Assembly: GCA_034430255.1 (NCBI GenBank)
Contig: DAOUEU010000050.1
Coordinates: 1-28,888, forward strand
Source: DATKYK01 sp034430255
Lineage (GTDB): Bacteria; Chloroflexota; Dehalococcoidia; E44-bin15
Direction of reading: 5' to 3'
Length of the DNA stretch: 28,888 nucleotides
A program made the translations under genes and the position numbers. How positions within the stretch are numbered: the first letter of the stretch is position 1; the number at the start of each line of letters is the position of its first letter. Shown in pieces: positions 21,835-28,888 of the stretch. The notes under the pieces are model-generated. The model worked only from the letters and a program-made list of their open reading frames with translations. It searched no databases and was not told where the DNA came from.

Positions 21835-23220
21835 ATGAATAAAGTGCGAAAAGAGCGAAAATTCGTTTGCCAGCAGTGCGGCAGGGAAAGCATCAAGTGG
21901 CTAGGTCACTGCCCCGTTTGCAAGGGGTGGAATACCTTCGTGGAAACGGTGCGTGCCCCGGCCAGCCAGTCCAGAACATCCCGCTCTTTATCAAGCCCCC
22001 CGCAGGAGCTCTCACGAGTATCCGACGAGGAGACCCCAAGGCTTGCCCTCTCCCTAGCAGAGTTCAATCGAGTGCTTGGAGGAGGTATCGTTCCTGGTTC
22101 ACTGGTGCTCATCGGCGGCGACCCCGGTATCGGCAAATCAACCCTCCTGCTTCAGGTCTCCGCTGTGGTGGCTCAGGGTGGCGGAAGGGTGCTCTATGTA
22201 ACCGGCGAGGAATCACCGGGGCAGGTAAGACTACGGGCAAAGCGCCTGGGGCTCAGCGGCGACCGGCTTTTCATACTCCCTGAGACAAACCTGGATACCA
22301 TCCTGGAGCAGCTCGCCGGGGAATCCCCTGACCTGGCCATCATCGATTCCATTCAAACGGTCTACCTCGATGGGCTGGACTCGGCACCGGGAAGCGTGGG
22401 GCAGATCCGGGAGAGCACCATGAGGTTGATGCAATGGTCAAAGGTCACAAACGTTCCCATACTAATATCCGGCCACGTGACCAAGGATGGTGCCATCGCC
22501 GGTCCCCGGGTGCTGGAGCACATCGTCGATGTAGTGCTCTATCTTGAGGGCGAGCCCTTCAGCGCTTACCGGCTACTTAGAGGGGTGAAGAACCGCTTCG
22601 GCTCTACCAATGAAGTGGGTATCTTCGAGATGAGAAGCCAGGGTCTCGTGGAGGTTGCTAACCCATCCGAGGCCTTCCTGTCTCAACGGGCAAGAGAGAC
22701 CGTAGGCTCCGCTGTGGTGCCCACCCTTGAGGGGACCAGGCCCCTTCTGGTGGAGATACAGGCGCTTACCAGCACCACCAGCTTTGGCTTACCCAGACGC
22801 ACCGCCAACGGCATCGACTTCAATCGCCTTCTCCTAATCACTGCAGTCCTTACCAAGCGGGCGGGGCTAGCACTGGGGAGTCAGGATATCATGGTCAATG
22901 TTGCCGGTGGTCTAAAGGTAAATGAACCAGCCGCCGACCTGGGCATCGCTCTGGCCATCGCCTCCAGCCTTCGCGGCGCCGCCATCGACCCTAATCTGGT
23001 AGCTATCGGTGAACTGGGACTCTCCGGCGAACTGAGGGCGGTACCCCATCTGGACAGGAGGCTTAGTGAGGCAGCGAAGCTGGGATTCAAGCGCTGCCTT
23101 CTCCCCGGGACAACCAGGCTAAGTGCCCCCCCAGGGATGGAGCTCATCAGCGCCATGTCGGTGAGGGAAGCGTTAAAGCTGGCTCTCGCTAAATCTGAGC
23201 AGTCTCATACCGCTCTATAG
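21835..23220 (+). CDS. radA: DNA repair protein RadA (Sms)
   Basis: A 461-residue recombination helicase that promotes branch migration. It has the N-terminal zinc finger C12-x2-C15 ... C26-P-V-C29, Walker A G-G-D-P-G-I-G-K-S-T (about 93-102), the RadA-specific K-N-R-F-G motif (about 252-256) and a C-terminal Lon-protease-like domain with G-G-L-K-V-N-E-P-A-A-D-L-G-I-A-L-A-I-A. The frame extends upstream to a TTG at 21769, but that region is a terminator hairpin; starting at ATG 21835 gives the normal family length and puts the zinc finger at the usual distance. The start lacks a strong ribosome binding site and lies just after the terminator, so its promoter must be within or before the previous gene, or initiation follows read-through. 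Confidence 0.95.
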   Translation: MNKVRKERKFVCQQCGRESIKWLGHCPVCKGWNTFVETVRAPASQSRTSRSLSSPPQELSRVSDEETPRLALSLAEFNRVLGGGIVPGSLVLIGGDPGIGKSTLLLQVSAVVAQGGGRVLYVTGEESPGQVRLRAKRLGLSGDRLFILPETNLDTILEQLAGESPDLAIIDSIQTVYLDGLDSAPGSVGQIRESTMRLMQWSKVTNVPILISGHVTKDGAIAGPRVLEHIVDVVLYLEGEPFSAYRLLRGVKNRFGSTNEVGIFEMRSQGLVEVANPSEAFLSQRARETVGSAVVPTLEGTRPLLVEIQALTSTTSFGLPRRTANGIDFNRLLLITAVLTKRAGLALGSQDIMVNVAGGLKVNEPAADLGIALAIASSLRGAAIDPNLVAIGELGLSGELRAVPHLDRRLSEAAKLGFKRCLLPGTTRLSAPPGMELISAMSVREALKLALAKSEQSHTAL

Positions 23221-23276
23221 GCACTACCACGAAAATACAGTTTCGGTAGATAATTAGATACGACATACAGCCACTG

Positions 23277-23303
23277 GGACGCTCAATAGGAGAGCGTTCT
23301 TTT
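23277..23303 (+). terminator. Candidate terminator after radA
   Basis: Stem GGACGCTC (23277-23284) / GAGCGTTC (23292-23299), one G-U pair, 7-base loop, followed by TTTT. It lies 57 bases after the radA stop. Confidence 0.6.
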
Positions 23304-23438
23304 GGAGGAGTAGACCACGACTCGTAACAACAATGACAAACGAACTCACTGATCAGCCGATACATACCCAGTTTCATACCAGTTGGAGCCTTTGAAAGTC
23401 GCCGTGTTGGACTGCTCAGATGTGAGAAGGGCGAAAAA

Positions 23439-24236
23439 GTGGAGACAAAGCTGGCACAACTTAAGTCACTTATCAAAGAGCTTGGCTCGGTACTTGTCGC
23501 CTACTCCGGAGGAATCGATAGCACCCTCCTGGCATCCCTCTCCCATGAAATCCTGGGCGAGCGGTCACTGGCAGTAACCACCTGTTCGCCTATTTTTTCG
23601 CCCCGGGAGATAGGTCTAGCCCAATCTGTAGCACAACACCTGGGCTTTCGCCACATCCTTATCCAGACCAATGAGCTTGCCGACCCATTATTTTTAGCTA
23701 ACGACCCCCAGCGATGCTACTACTGCAAGCGAGGGCTCTGCCAGCGATTAAACGGCATAGCCAGCGATGAGGGGTTGGCTTTTGTAGTCGATGGCACAAA
23801 TCACGATGACCTCTCGGATTACCGCCCCGGCAGAAGGGCTACCTCGGAACTCGGCGTCCGCAGCCCTTTGCTTGAAGTCGGCCTAACCAAGGGAGAGATC
23901 CGCACACTCTCCCGAAGCAGGGGGCTTCCCAACTGGTCTAAACCCTCCTCGCCCTGCCTCGCCACCCGCCTCCCCCATGGCACCCCGATCACTATCAATC
24001 TTCTCGAGCTTATCGATAAGGCGGAGCAGACCCTGGCTGAACTGGGTCTTTCCAACTTCAGGGTGCGGCATCACAGCGACACCGCCCGCATCGAGGCCAG
24101 TGACGAGGACATTGCGCTTTTAACCGATGAGAAAATAAGGCTGCGGGCGGTGTCAGAGCTTCATGACCTGGGCTATACCCATGTCACCGTTAACCCTGCC
24201 CGGCTCTCGCAGCAGTCGAAAAGGGTCCACGTTTGA
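23439..24236 (+). CDS. larE: LarE, sulfur transferase for nickel-pincer nucleotide cofactor
   Basis: A 265-residue PP-loop ATP pyrophosphatase. In lactate racemase maturation LarE adenylates the biscarboxylated nicotinate nucleotide made by LarB and replaces its carboxyl oxygens with sulfur. Motifs: ATP-binding S23-G-G-I-D-S-T (23-29), C93-Y-Y-C96-K, D-G-T-N-H-D-D-L-S-D-Y-R-P-G-R-R-A (118-134) and K-P-S-S-P-C173-L-A-T-R. C173 is at the place of the sulfur-donating Cys of the Lactobacillus enzyme; the additional C93/C96 pair resembles LarE versions that use a [4Fe-4S] cluster instead. The GTG start at 23439 has AAGG about 8 bases upstream. larC follows closely. larB and larA are not in the window. 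Confidence 0.93.
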   Translation: METKLAQLKSLIKELGSVLVAYSGGIDSTLLASLSHEILGERSLAVTTCSPIFSPREIGLAQSVAQHLGFRHILIQTNELADPLFLANDPQRCYYCKRGLCQRLNGIASDEGLAFVVDGTNHDDLSDYRPGRRATSELGVRSPLLEVGLTKGEIRTLSRSRGLPNWSKPSSPCLATRLPHGTPITINLLELIDKAEQTLAELGLSNFRVRHHSDTARIEASDEDIALLTDEKIRLRAVSELHDLGYTHVTVNPARLSQQSKRVHV

Positions 24237-24312
24237 TATAGATCACCCTGACATTAGAAGACATGATATTGGAAGCAAAGAACCATCCCGGAAAGGGCGA
24301 AAAGGGAGCGTT

Positions 24313-25491
24313 TTGAAAGTCGGCTATCTCGACTGCTACTCCGGTATAAGCGGGGACATGATACTGGGGGCTCTCCTGGATTGCGGGCTCTCCCTCAGCA
24401 GCCTCACCGAAGAGCTGGCCAGGCTCCCCCTAACCGGCTACCGAATATCCGCCCAGAAAGCCAGTCGTGGGGTTATCACCGGTACCCAGGCAACGGTCTT
24501 TTTGGAGGGGAGCGCTTCAGAACAACGAAGCCTGAGCGATATCCTCGATCTTATCGAAAAAAGCGGTCTCAACCAGCGTGTGAAAGAGCGGAGCACCCGC
24601 ATTTTCGAGCATCTCGCTGAAGCTGAGGCAAGGGTTCACGGCATCCCTATAGAGGAGGTCGAGTTCCACGAGGTTGGTGCCATCGATGCCATCGTCGATG
24701 TGGTAGGTGCTGTTATCGGGTTTGAGCAATTAGGAGTCGAGGCACTCTTTTGCTCCCCACTTCCCTCGGGAAGCGGCACCGCCGAGACCCGCCACGGGAC
24801 CATTCCCATCCCGGCGCCGGCAACGCTGGAGCTAATCGCCTCGTCAGGAGCACCCATAAGACCAACGCCCTACCGCGATATGGAGCTTGTTACCCCCACC
24901 GGGGCAGCCATCGTTACCACTATCGCCTCATTTGAGCGACCCACCCTCTCCCTCCATTGCATCGGCTATGGTATCGGGGGGCGCGAACCTGTAGACATCC
25001 CCAATGTGCTGCCCCTCTGGCTGGGTGAAATGATAGAGTATGAACGAAAACTCCTGCTCCTGGAGACCAACATCGACGATATGAGCCCTGAGCTTTATGG
25101 CTATATAATGGAGCGCCTCTTTGAACAGGGCGCGCTGGACGTCTGGTTCACCCCCATCCAGATGAAGAAAAACCGCCCTGCGGTTATGCTCAGCGCCCTC
25201 GCCCCTCCTGATACCGAAGGGCAGATTGTGGAGACGCTTATTCGGGAGACCTCCACCCTCGGCGTGCGGGTGCAGCAGGTGGAGCGCCACCACGCCTCGC
25301 AGGAGTTGGTCCAGTTCGATTCTAGCCTCGGAAGGGTGGGGGTTAAGGTTAAGCGCCTTCACGGAGAAGTTGTAGGCATCTCACCTGAGTACGAGGACTG
25401 TCGTCTTCTCGCCCAAAAGCATGACCAACCGCTACAGAGGGTATATCGCATCGTCACCACCGAGGCCAGCGCTAAGCTTACCGGGGAGTAA
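24313..25491 (+). CDS. larC: LarC, nickel insertion protein for the pincer cofactor
   Basis: A 392-residue cyclometallase that inserts Ni into the thiolated pyridinium nucleotide. The start is TTG at 24313 (L-K-V-G-Y-L-D-C in the longer frame), preceded by GGGAG; the frame opens further upstream inside larE, but the conserved N terminus begins here. Recognisable parts: D-C-Y-S-G-I-S-G-D-M-I-L-G-A, E-V-E-F-H-E-V-G-A-I-D-A-I-V-D-V, L-V-T-P-T-G-A-A-I-V, and the C-terminal E-T-N-I-D-D-M-S-P-E with Q-M-K-K-N-R-P. In Lactobacillus larC is split by a programmed frameshift; here it is one continuous frame. Its stop is 2 bases before the next ATG, so it is tightly coupled to the nitroreductase gene. 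Confidence 0.95.
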   Translation: MKVGYLDCYSGISGDMILGALLDCGLSLSSLTEELARLPLTGYRISAQKASRGVITGTQATVFLEGSASEQRSLSDILDLIEKSGLNQRVKERSTRIFEHLAEAEARVHGIPIEEVEFHEVGAIDAIVDVVGAVIGFEQLGVEALFCSPLPSGSGTAETRHGTIPIPAPATLELIASSGAPIRPTPYRDMELVTPTGAAIVTTIASFERPTLSLHCIGYGIGGREPVDIPNVLPLWLGEMIEYERKLLLLETNIDDMSPELYGYIMERLFEQGALDVWFTPIQMKKNRPAVMLSALAPPDTEGQIVETLIRETSTLGVRVQQVERHHASQELVQFDSSLGRVGVKVKRLHGEVVGISPEYEDCRLLAQKHDQPLQRVYRIVTTEASAKLTGE

Positions 25492-25493
25492 GC

Positions 25494-26120
25494 ATGTTGC
25501 ACCGTGGCAAAGAGAGGCCAGAGGTCAAACTCCCTCCCCCACGGGAACGGGGGGAGATGTCTCTCGAGGAGACCATCGCCAGAAGAAGGTCGGTGAGGGA
25601 TTATAAGGGGGAACCTTTATCCCTTTCCCAGCTCTCCCAGATATTATGGGCTGCCCAGGGGCTCACCGATGCCCGAGGACTCAGGGCCATACCCAGCGCC
25701 GGCGCTACCTATCCACTGGAGGTCTTCGTTCTCATAGGCAGGGATGGTGTCGAGGGTCTTGAGCCAGGGATCTACCATTATGATGTGGCTAAGCACTCCC
25801 TGAACCTTCACAAAGAGGGTGACCAAAGGGGAGAGCTCGCCGTTGCCGCCCGAGATCAGGAATTCATTGCGCGGGCACCGGTGGATATCGTAATCTGCGC
25901 TATTTTCGAGCGAACCTCCTGGTACTACGGAAGAAGGGCGGAAAGATACATTCACATGGAAGTGGGGCATGCTGGTGAGAACGTCAGCCTCCAGGCAGTA
26001 GCACTCGGCCTGGCAACGGTGATGGTGGCAGCCTTCAACGATGAACAGGTGAGTGCGGTGATGGAACTCGCCAAGAAGGTTAAGCCCCTCTATATAATCC
26101 CCCTGGGCAAACCAAGATAA
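25494..26120 (+). CDS. SagB-type nitroreductase-family dehydrogenase
   Basis: A 208-residue FMN-dependent nitroreductase-fold protein of the SagB/ThcOx type. Features are P-P-P-R-E-R-G-E-M-S-L-E-E-T-I-A-R-R-R-S-V-R-D-Y at the N terminus, L-S-Q-L-S-Q-I-L-W-A-A-Q-G, P-S-A-G-A-T-Y-P-L-E, and Y-I-H-M-E-V-G-H-A-G-E-N-V-S-L-Q-A. In thiazole/oxazole-modified peptide clusters such enzymes oxidise azolines, but no cyclodehydratase or precursor peptide is present, so a more general oxidoreductase role is likely. The ATG is 2 bases after larC and its ribosome binding site (GGGGAG) lies inside the end of larC. Coupling to larC suggests a link to nickel-pincer cofactor use. Confidence 0.9.
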   Translation: MLHRGKERPEVKLPPPRERGEMSLEETIARRRSVRDYKGEPLSLSQLSQILWAAQGLTDARGLRAIPSAGATYPLEVFVLIGRDGVEGLEPGIYHYDVAKHSLNLHKEGDQRGELAVAARDQEFIARAPVDIVICAIFERTSWYYGRRAERYIHMEVGHAGENVSLQAVALGLATVMVAAFNDEQVSAVMELAKKVKPLYIIPLGKPR

Positions 26121-26345
26121 GTTTTTAAACTTTACTTAGACTAATAATTGGAATAAACAGCGTATCATACTGCCAATGCTACGCTTATAAAGGTGTGGTG
26201 CCCTTTTTAGGAACTCATACTCCAGGTTATCGGCAAGCACCTGGCCAACTTCGATAATGTTGAGGGAGCTGCCAGCGGTCCGCCACTCCTGCTCCCCATC
26301 GCTCGCACTATTATTTAGACGGAGGGGCTAAAGCCTGGCGCCTTA

Positions 26346-26374
26346 TTGTATTGGCCGGAGGTTACCGATATAAT
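26346..26374 (+). promoter_or_regulatory. Candidate promoter of the D-2-hydroxyacid dehydrogenase gene
   Basis: A perfect -10 box TATAAT (26369-26374) with a poor -35 TTGTAT (26346-26351) at 17 bases. The leader to the ATG is about 32 bases. The 26121-26412 gap otherwise shows no gene with a start. Confidence 0.45.
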
Positions 26375-26412
26375 TACACCCAGCGTTCTGCACTGGAAAG
26401 AGGTAGGCTGAC

Positions 26413-27438
26413 ATGTCAAAGAAAAAGATACTCGTTCTTTCGCCCCTGCCTAAAGCGGCCATCGAGGCATTTTTAAGCACTCGGGTAACTGGCAATGAAC
26501 TTGAAGATATATATGTGGTTACCTATGAGGGTTCTTCGAAGGAGGAGCTGATCAAAGCGGTCTCGGATGCCCACATAATCATTGGAGACTACACAAATAA
26601 TATCGCCATGGATGCCGAGGTGATCCGGTCGGCCGAGCAATGCATCCTTATACAGCAGCCGTCTACCGGATTTCAGCATATCGATGTCGATGAAGCCGCT
26701 AAAAACGGTATACCCGTGGCTAACATAGCAGGAGCTAATACCTTGGCGGTGGCGGAGCACACCATAATGCTCATACTCGGATGTCTAAAGAAGCTGACCC
26801 TGTCTCATGAGAAAACGAAGCGAGGAGAGTGGGCACAGGACGAGATGGAGATCCACGGGGTCTTCGAGCTTTTTGGAAAAACCGTGGGCATCATCGGAGC
26901 CGGGCTCATAGGTAAAGAGGTGGCAAAGAGGGCGAAGCCGTTTGGCCCGCAGATGATTTACTACGACGTGAACCGCCTCTCCAAAGAAGAAGAGGATGAG
27001 CTTGGGGTAACATACCGCCCCCTTGACGATCTCATCGCAGAGTCCGACGTCATAACCATTCACGTGCCTCTGACACCTCAAACAGAGAATATAATAGGCG
27101 CTGACCGAATTACAGCGATGAAAACCAACGCTATTATTATTAACGCCTCAAGGGGTGCGATAGTGGATGAGGTAGCGCTGGCTCGGGCGTTAAAAGAAGG
27201 GCGAATACGGGGTGCCGGCCTAGATGTTTTCTCAAAAGAACCTATAAGTCCGGAGAACCCAATCCTTGAGGCGCCCAATACGATACTCACCCCTCATATC
27301 GCCGGGGCCACAAACGAGTCCAGAATGCGAATAATAAATCTGACTATCGATAACGTATTGAGCGTCCTAACGGGAAAAGAACCGGTAAATATCGTGAATG
27401 GGGTCAAGCCGAAGACATCTCCTAATTCATCCAAATAG
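26413..27438 (+). CDS. D-isomer-specific 2-hydroxyacid dehydrogenase
   Basis: A 341-residue NAD-dependent dehydrogenase. It reduces a 2-oxoacid to the D-2-hydroxyacid or the reverse. The coenzyme motif is G162-A-G-L-I-G167 with D185 after the second strand, which favours NAD over NADP. The catalytic triad is R247 (N-A-S-R-G), E276 (S-K-E-P) and H295 (T-P-H-I-A-G). Length and spacing are normal for the phosphoglycerate/glycerate/D-lactate dehydrogenase family; no ACT or other C-terminal regulatory domain is present, so it is not a standard SerA. AGAGGTAGG lies before the ATG. It is followed after 18 bases by a ThDP enzyme, so the pair may interconvert and decarboxylate or ligate a 2-oxoacid. 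Confidence 0.92.
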   Translation: MSKKKILVLSPLPKAAIEAFLSTRVTGNELEDIYVVTYEGSSKEELIKAVSDAHIIIGDYTNNIAMDAEVIRSAEQCILIQQPSTGFQHIDVDEAAKNGIPVANIAGANTLAVAEHTIMLILGCLKKLTLSHEKTKRGEWAQDEMEIHGVFELFGKTVGIIGAGLIGKEVAKRAKPFGPQMIYYDVNRLSKEEEDELGVTYRPLDDLIAESDVITIHVPLTPQTENIIGADRITAMKTNAIIINASRGAIVDEVALARALKEGRIRGAGLDVFSKEPISPENPILEAPNTILTPHIAGATNESRMRIINLTIDNVLSVLTGKEPVNIVNGVKPKTSPNSSK

Positions 27439-27456
27439 AAACGCGGGGTTATAAAG

Positions 27457-28888
27457 ATGCCGGAAAAGATGAGCGGAGCGCAGGCGCTCGCAAAGGCCTT
27501 GCTCAGGATGGGCACATCAAGGATTTACGGAATCATCGGGACCTCAAATGTGGCTTTTGTCGATGCGCTCTACGAGGTGCGTGACCGGATACACTATGTC
27601 TCTTGCCGCCACGAGCAGGTCGCTGCCAGCATGGCCGATGCGGAAGGAAGGCTAACCGGGAGACCAGGCGTGGCCCTGGTGCACTCAGGCCCCGGCGCGC
27701 TCAACGCCATGATTTCTGCGGGGAACGCTTACAAAGACTGTTCACCGCTAATGATCATAACCGGAGCGGTGAAACGCCGCCTGTCCAAAAGCGATGGGAT
27801 GCTTGAGGTCGACCACCAGCGCCTCTTTGCACCACTGTGCAAGGGTACCTTCCGCATTGAATCGCCATCCGAAGTAACAGAGGTATTCCCCAAGGCCTAC
27901 CGTGCCGCAATGAGTGGCGCACGCGGACCCGTTCTCATAGAGGTCCCAGAAGACGTATGGACGGAAAGGACAGAGATCGATATCGAAGCGATGGAGCTCG
28001 CTTCTGATGCTCCCCCGCCAATAAAAGAGGCGGATGTGAGAGATGCCCTGGACATGATCGATTCCGCCGCTCTGCCGCTCGTCCTTTCAGGGGCCGGCGT
28101 TGCTTACTCATGCTCCTCAGGTGACCTGGTGAAATTCGCTGAGCTCTTGTCACTGCCTGTCATAACTACTGGTAACGGTCGTGGAACCATACCGGAAACT
28201 CACCCACTGTCCCTGGGCCGTGTCGGTTTCGGGGGCGGGAACCTGGTTGCAGATAAGGCCTTGGAGAGCTGCGATGCACTTCTATGCCTCGGCGCTGGCA
28301 TCAGCGATATGACTACTTATGAATTCACCACCCCACTTGCGGCCAAAAATGTGATGGTCTTCAATATATCGCCCGGCTCCATCCTGCCACAAGCCCCGGA
28401 AAGCAGACTTGTCCTGTGCAACGTAGCGGATTTTCTCGGCCGGTTAGTCGAGGAAGTGGGCAACCGCAGGGAACCAGCCCGGTCGTCATGGGACCAAGCG
28501 CTCGCCGAAGCCAGGGTGCTCTGGGACGGCATGCTCCAGACATCCCTCCACCGCGAAGGGAGCCTGCCTTCTCCCAGCCGTGTTATCAAGGAAATCGCAA
28601 ATAAACTACCAGATGATACGGTCGTCAGTGTGGGAGCTGGGATGCACCTGCTCTACCCAATGGCTTTCATGCCCTGCAACCACCCCCTCAGTTTTCTATC
28701 CACCGTCAACTTCGGGTCGATGGGGTTCGGACTGGCAGCGTCAATGGCAGCAAGCATGATGCACCCTGAGCGCGCCGTGCTCGCGGTACTGGGGGACGGA
28801 GACTTCATGATGACGATACAGGATCTGGAGACAGCGGTCCGTGAAGGTCTCGACATTAAGATTCTAATCCTCAATGACTGCCAGTACC
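27457..28888 (+). CDS. ThDP-dependent enzyme, acetolactate-synthase/decarboxylase-like, 3' end cut off by window
   Basis: The frame is open from ATG 27457 to the last base (477 codons seen; the family usually has about 550). The N-terminal pyrimidine-binding domain has G-I-I-G-T-S-N-V-A-F-V-D and the activating Glu53 in C-R-H-E-Q-V-A-A-S-M-A-D-A-E-G. The central domain has L-P-L-V-L-S-G-A-G-V-A-Y. The pyrophosphate domain has G-S-M-G-F-G-L-A-A-S and the metal motif G-D-G-D-F-M-M-T ending in N-D, close to the consensus G-D-G-x(about 26)-N-N. An in-frame ATG four codons later is an alternative start; neither has a strong ribosome binding site. It belongs with acetolactate synthase, benzoylformate decarboxylase or oxalyl-CoA decarboxylase; the C-terminal substrate helix is outside the window, so the reaction stays open. 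Confidence 0.9.
   Translation, partial: MPEKMSGAQALAKALLRMGTSRIYGIIGTSNVAFVDALYEVRDRIHYVSCRHEQVAASMADAEGRLTGRPGVALVHSGPGALNAMISAGNAYKDCSPLMIITGAVKRRLSKSDGMLEVDHQRLFAPLCKGTFRIESPSEVTEVFPKAYRAAMSGARGPVLIEVPEDVWTERTEIDIEAMELASDAPPPIKEADVRDALDMIDSAALPLVLSGAGVAYSCSSGDLVKFAELLSLPVITTGNGRGTIPETHPLSLGRVGFGGGNLVADKALESCDALLCLGAGISDMTTYEFTTPLAAKNVMVFNISPGSILPQAPESRLVLCNVADFLGRLVEEVGNRREPARSSWDQALAEARVLWDGMLQTSLHREGSLPSPSRVIKEIANKLPDDTVVSVGAGMHLLYPMAFMPCNHPLSFLSTVNFGSMGFGLAASMAASMMHPERAVLAVLGDGDFMMTIQDLETAVREGLDIKILILNDCQY

Noticed and set aside
24163..24312. ATG-started upstream extension of larC
   Set aside because: It overlaps larE, adds 50 residues before the conserved K-V-G-Y-L-D-C start, and the TTG at 24313 has its own purine-rich site.
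25494..26120. SagB-like protein as part of a thiazole/oxazole-modified peptide cluster
   Set aside because: No YcaO cyclodehydratase, precursor peptide or exporter is visible in the window; the operon partner is larC.
26136..26330. Minus-strand open frame of about 60 codons with natural-looking composition, ending near the SagB-like gene
   Set aside because: It has no start codon before an upstream stop and no homology I can name; it could be a decayed gene fragment but the evidence is too thin to call.

Overview
The window reads as a bacterial chromosome segment that is moderately G+C-rich by eye, densely coded and written on both strands. Content points to an anaerobic or facultative catabolic lifestyle: a DMSO-reductase-family molybdoenzyme and the relic of a second one, acyl-CoA/thiolase/hydratase genes, a nickel-pincer cofactor pair (larE, larC), several flavoproteins, and clpC and radA as housekeeping anchors. 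My best guess is Chloroflexota, Dehalococcoidia-like. The basis is the combination of SCP2-type thiolase plus DUF35 pairs, stand-alone molybdoenzyme, LarE/LarC/SagB-like set and short nested-palindrome repeats. This is inference from gene content, not a marker-gene placement.

Layout. 1-1711 (+): the 3' part of a RecB-like/DEDD fusion nuclease (cut by the window edge), overlapping a low-molecular-weight phosphatase. 1712-1986: a short palindromic repeat cluster between imperfect direct repeats. 1987-4778 (-): hotdog thioesterase and a stand-alone molybdopterin oxidoreductase. 5089-6753 (+): two histone-deacetylase-fold hydrolases in tandem. 7075-8333 (+): alpha/beta hydrolase and nitroreductase. 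8363-9877 (-): an AT-richer phytoene-desaturase-like flavoprotein. 10062-11297 (+): acyl-CoA dehydrogenase. 11640-13293 (-): SDR and VOC proteins flanking a relic in which an Fe-S subunit N-terminus is joined to a molybdoenzyme C-terminus. 13541-17456 (-): the compact set MaoC, DUF35, thiolase, thiolase, DUF35. 17568-18309 (-): two small membrane proteins. 18842-23220 (+): clpC, a PNPOx-like protein and radA. 23439-26120 (+): larE, larC and a SagB-like nitroreductase. 26413 to the window end (+): a D-2-hydroxyacid dehydrogenase and a ThDP-dependent enzyme that runs off the edge.

How the genes fit together. The acyl-CoA dehydrogenase, MaoC hydratase, two thiolase-fold proteins with DUF35 partners and the hotdog thioesterase form a plausible acyl-CoA degradation module. 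Both thiolase-fold proteins lack the usual nucleophilic Cys and keep a Tyr in the E-[LV]-Y motif, so a retro-aldolase-like chain cleavage (as in steroid side-chain Ltp2/ChsH2) is more likely than classical thiolysis. LarE and LarC make the nickel-pincer nucleotide, but neither LarB nor a LarA-type enzyme is in the window. A 130-bp nested-palindrome repeat, MITE-like, occurs twice (6877-7006 and 11499-11629).

Several gene starts were moved on ribosome-binding-site, homology or terminator evidence: radA, larC, the second thiolase and its DUF35 partner. The final ThDP enzyme has no stop codon in the window. No rRNA, tRNA, CRISPR array or complete transposase was seen.
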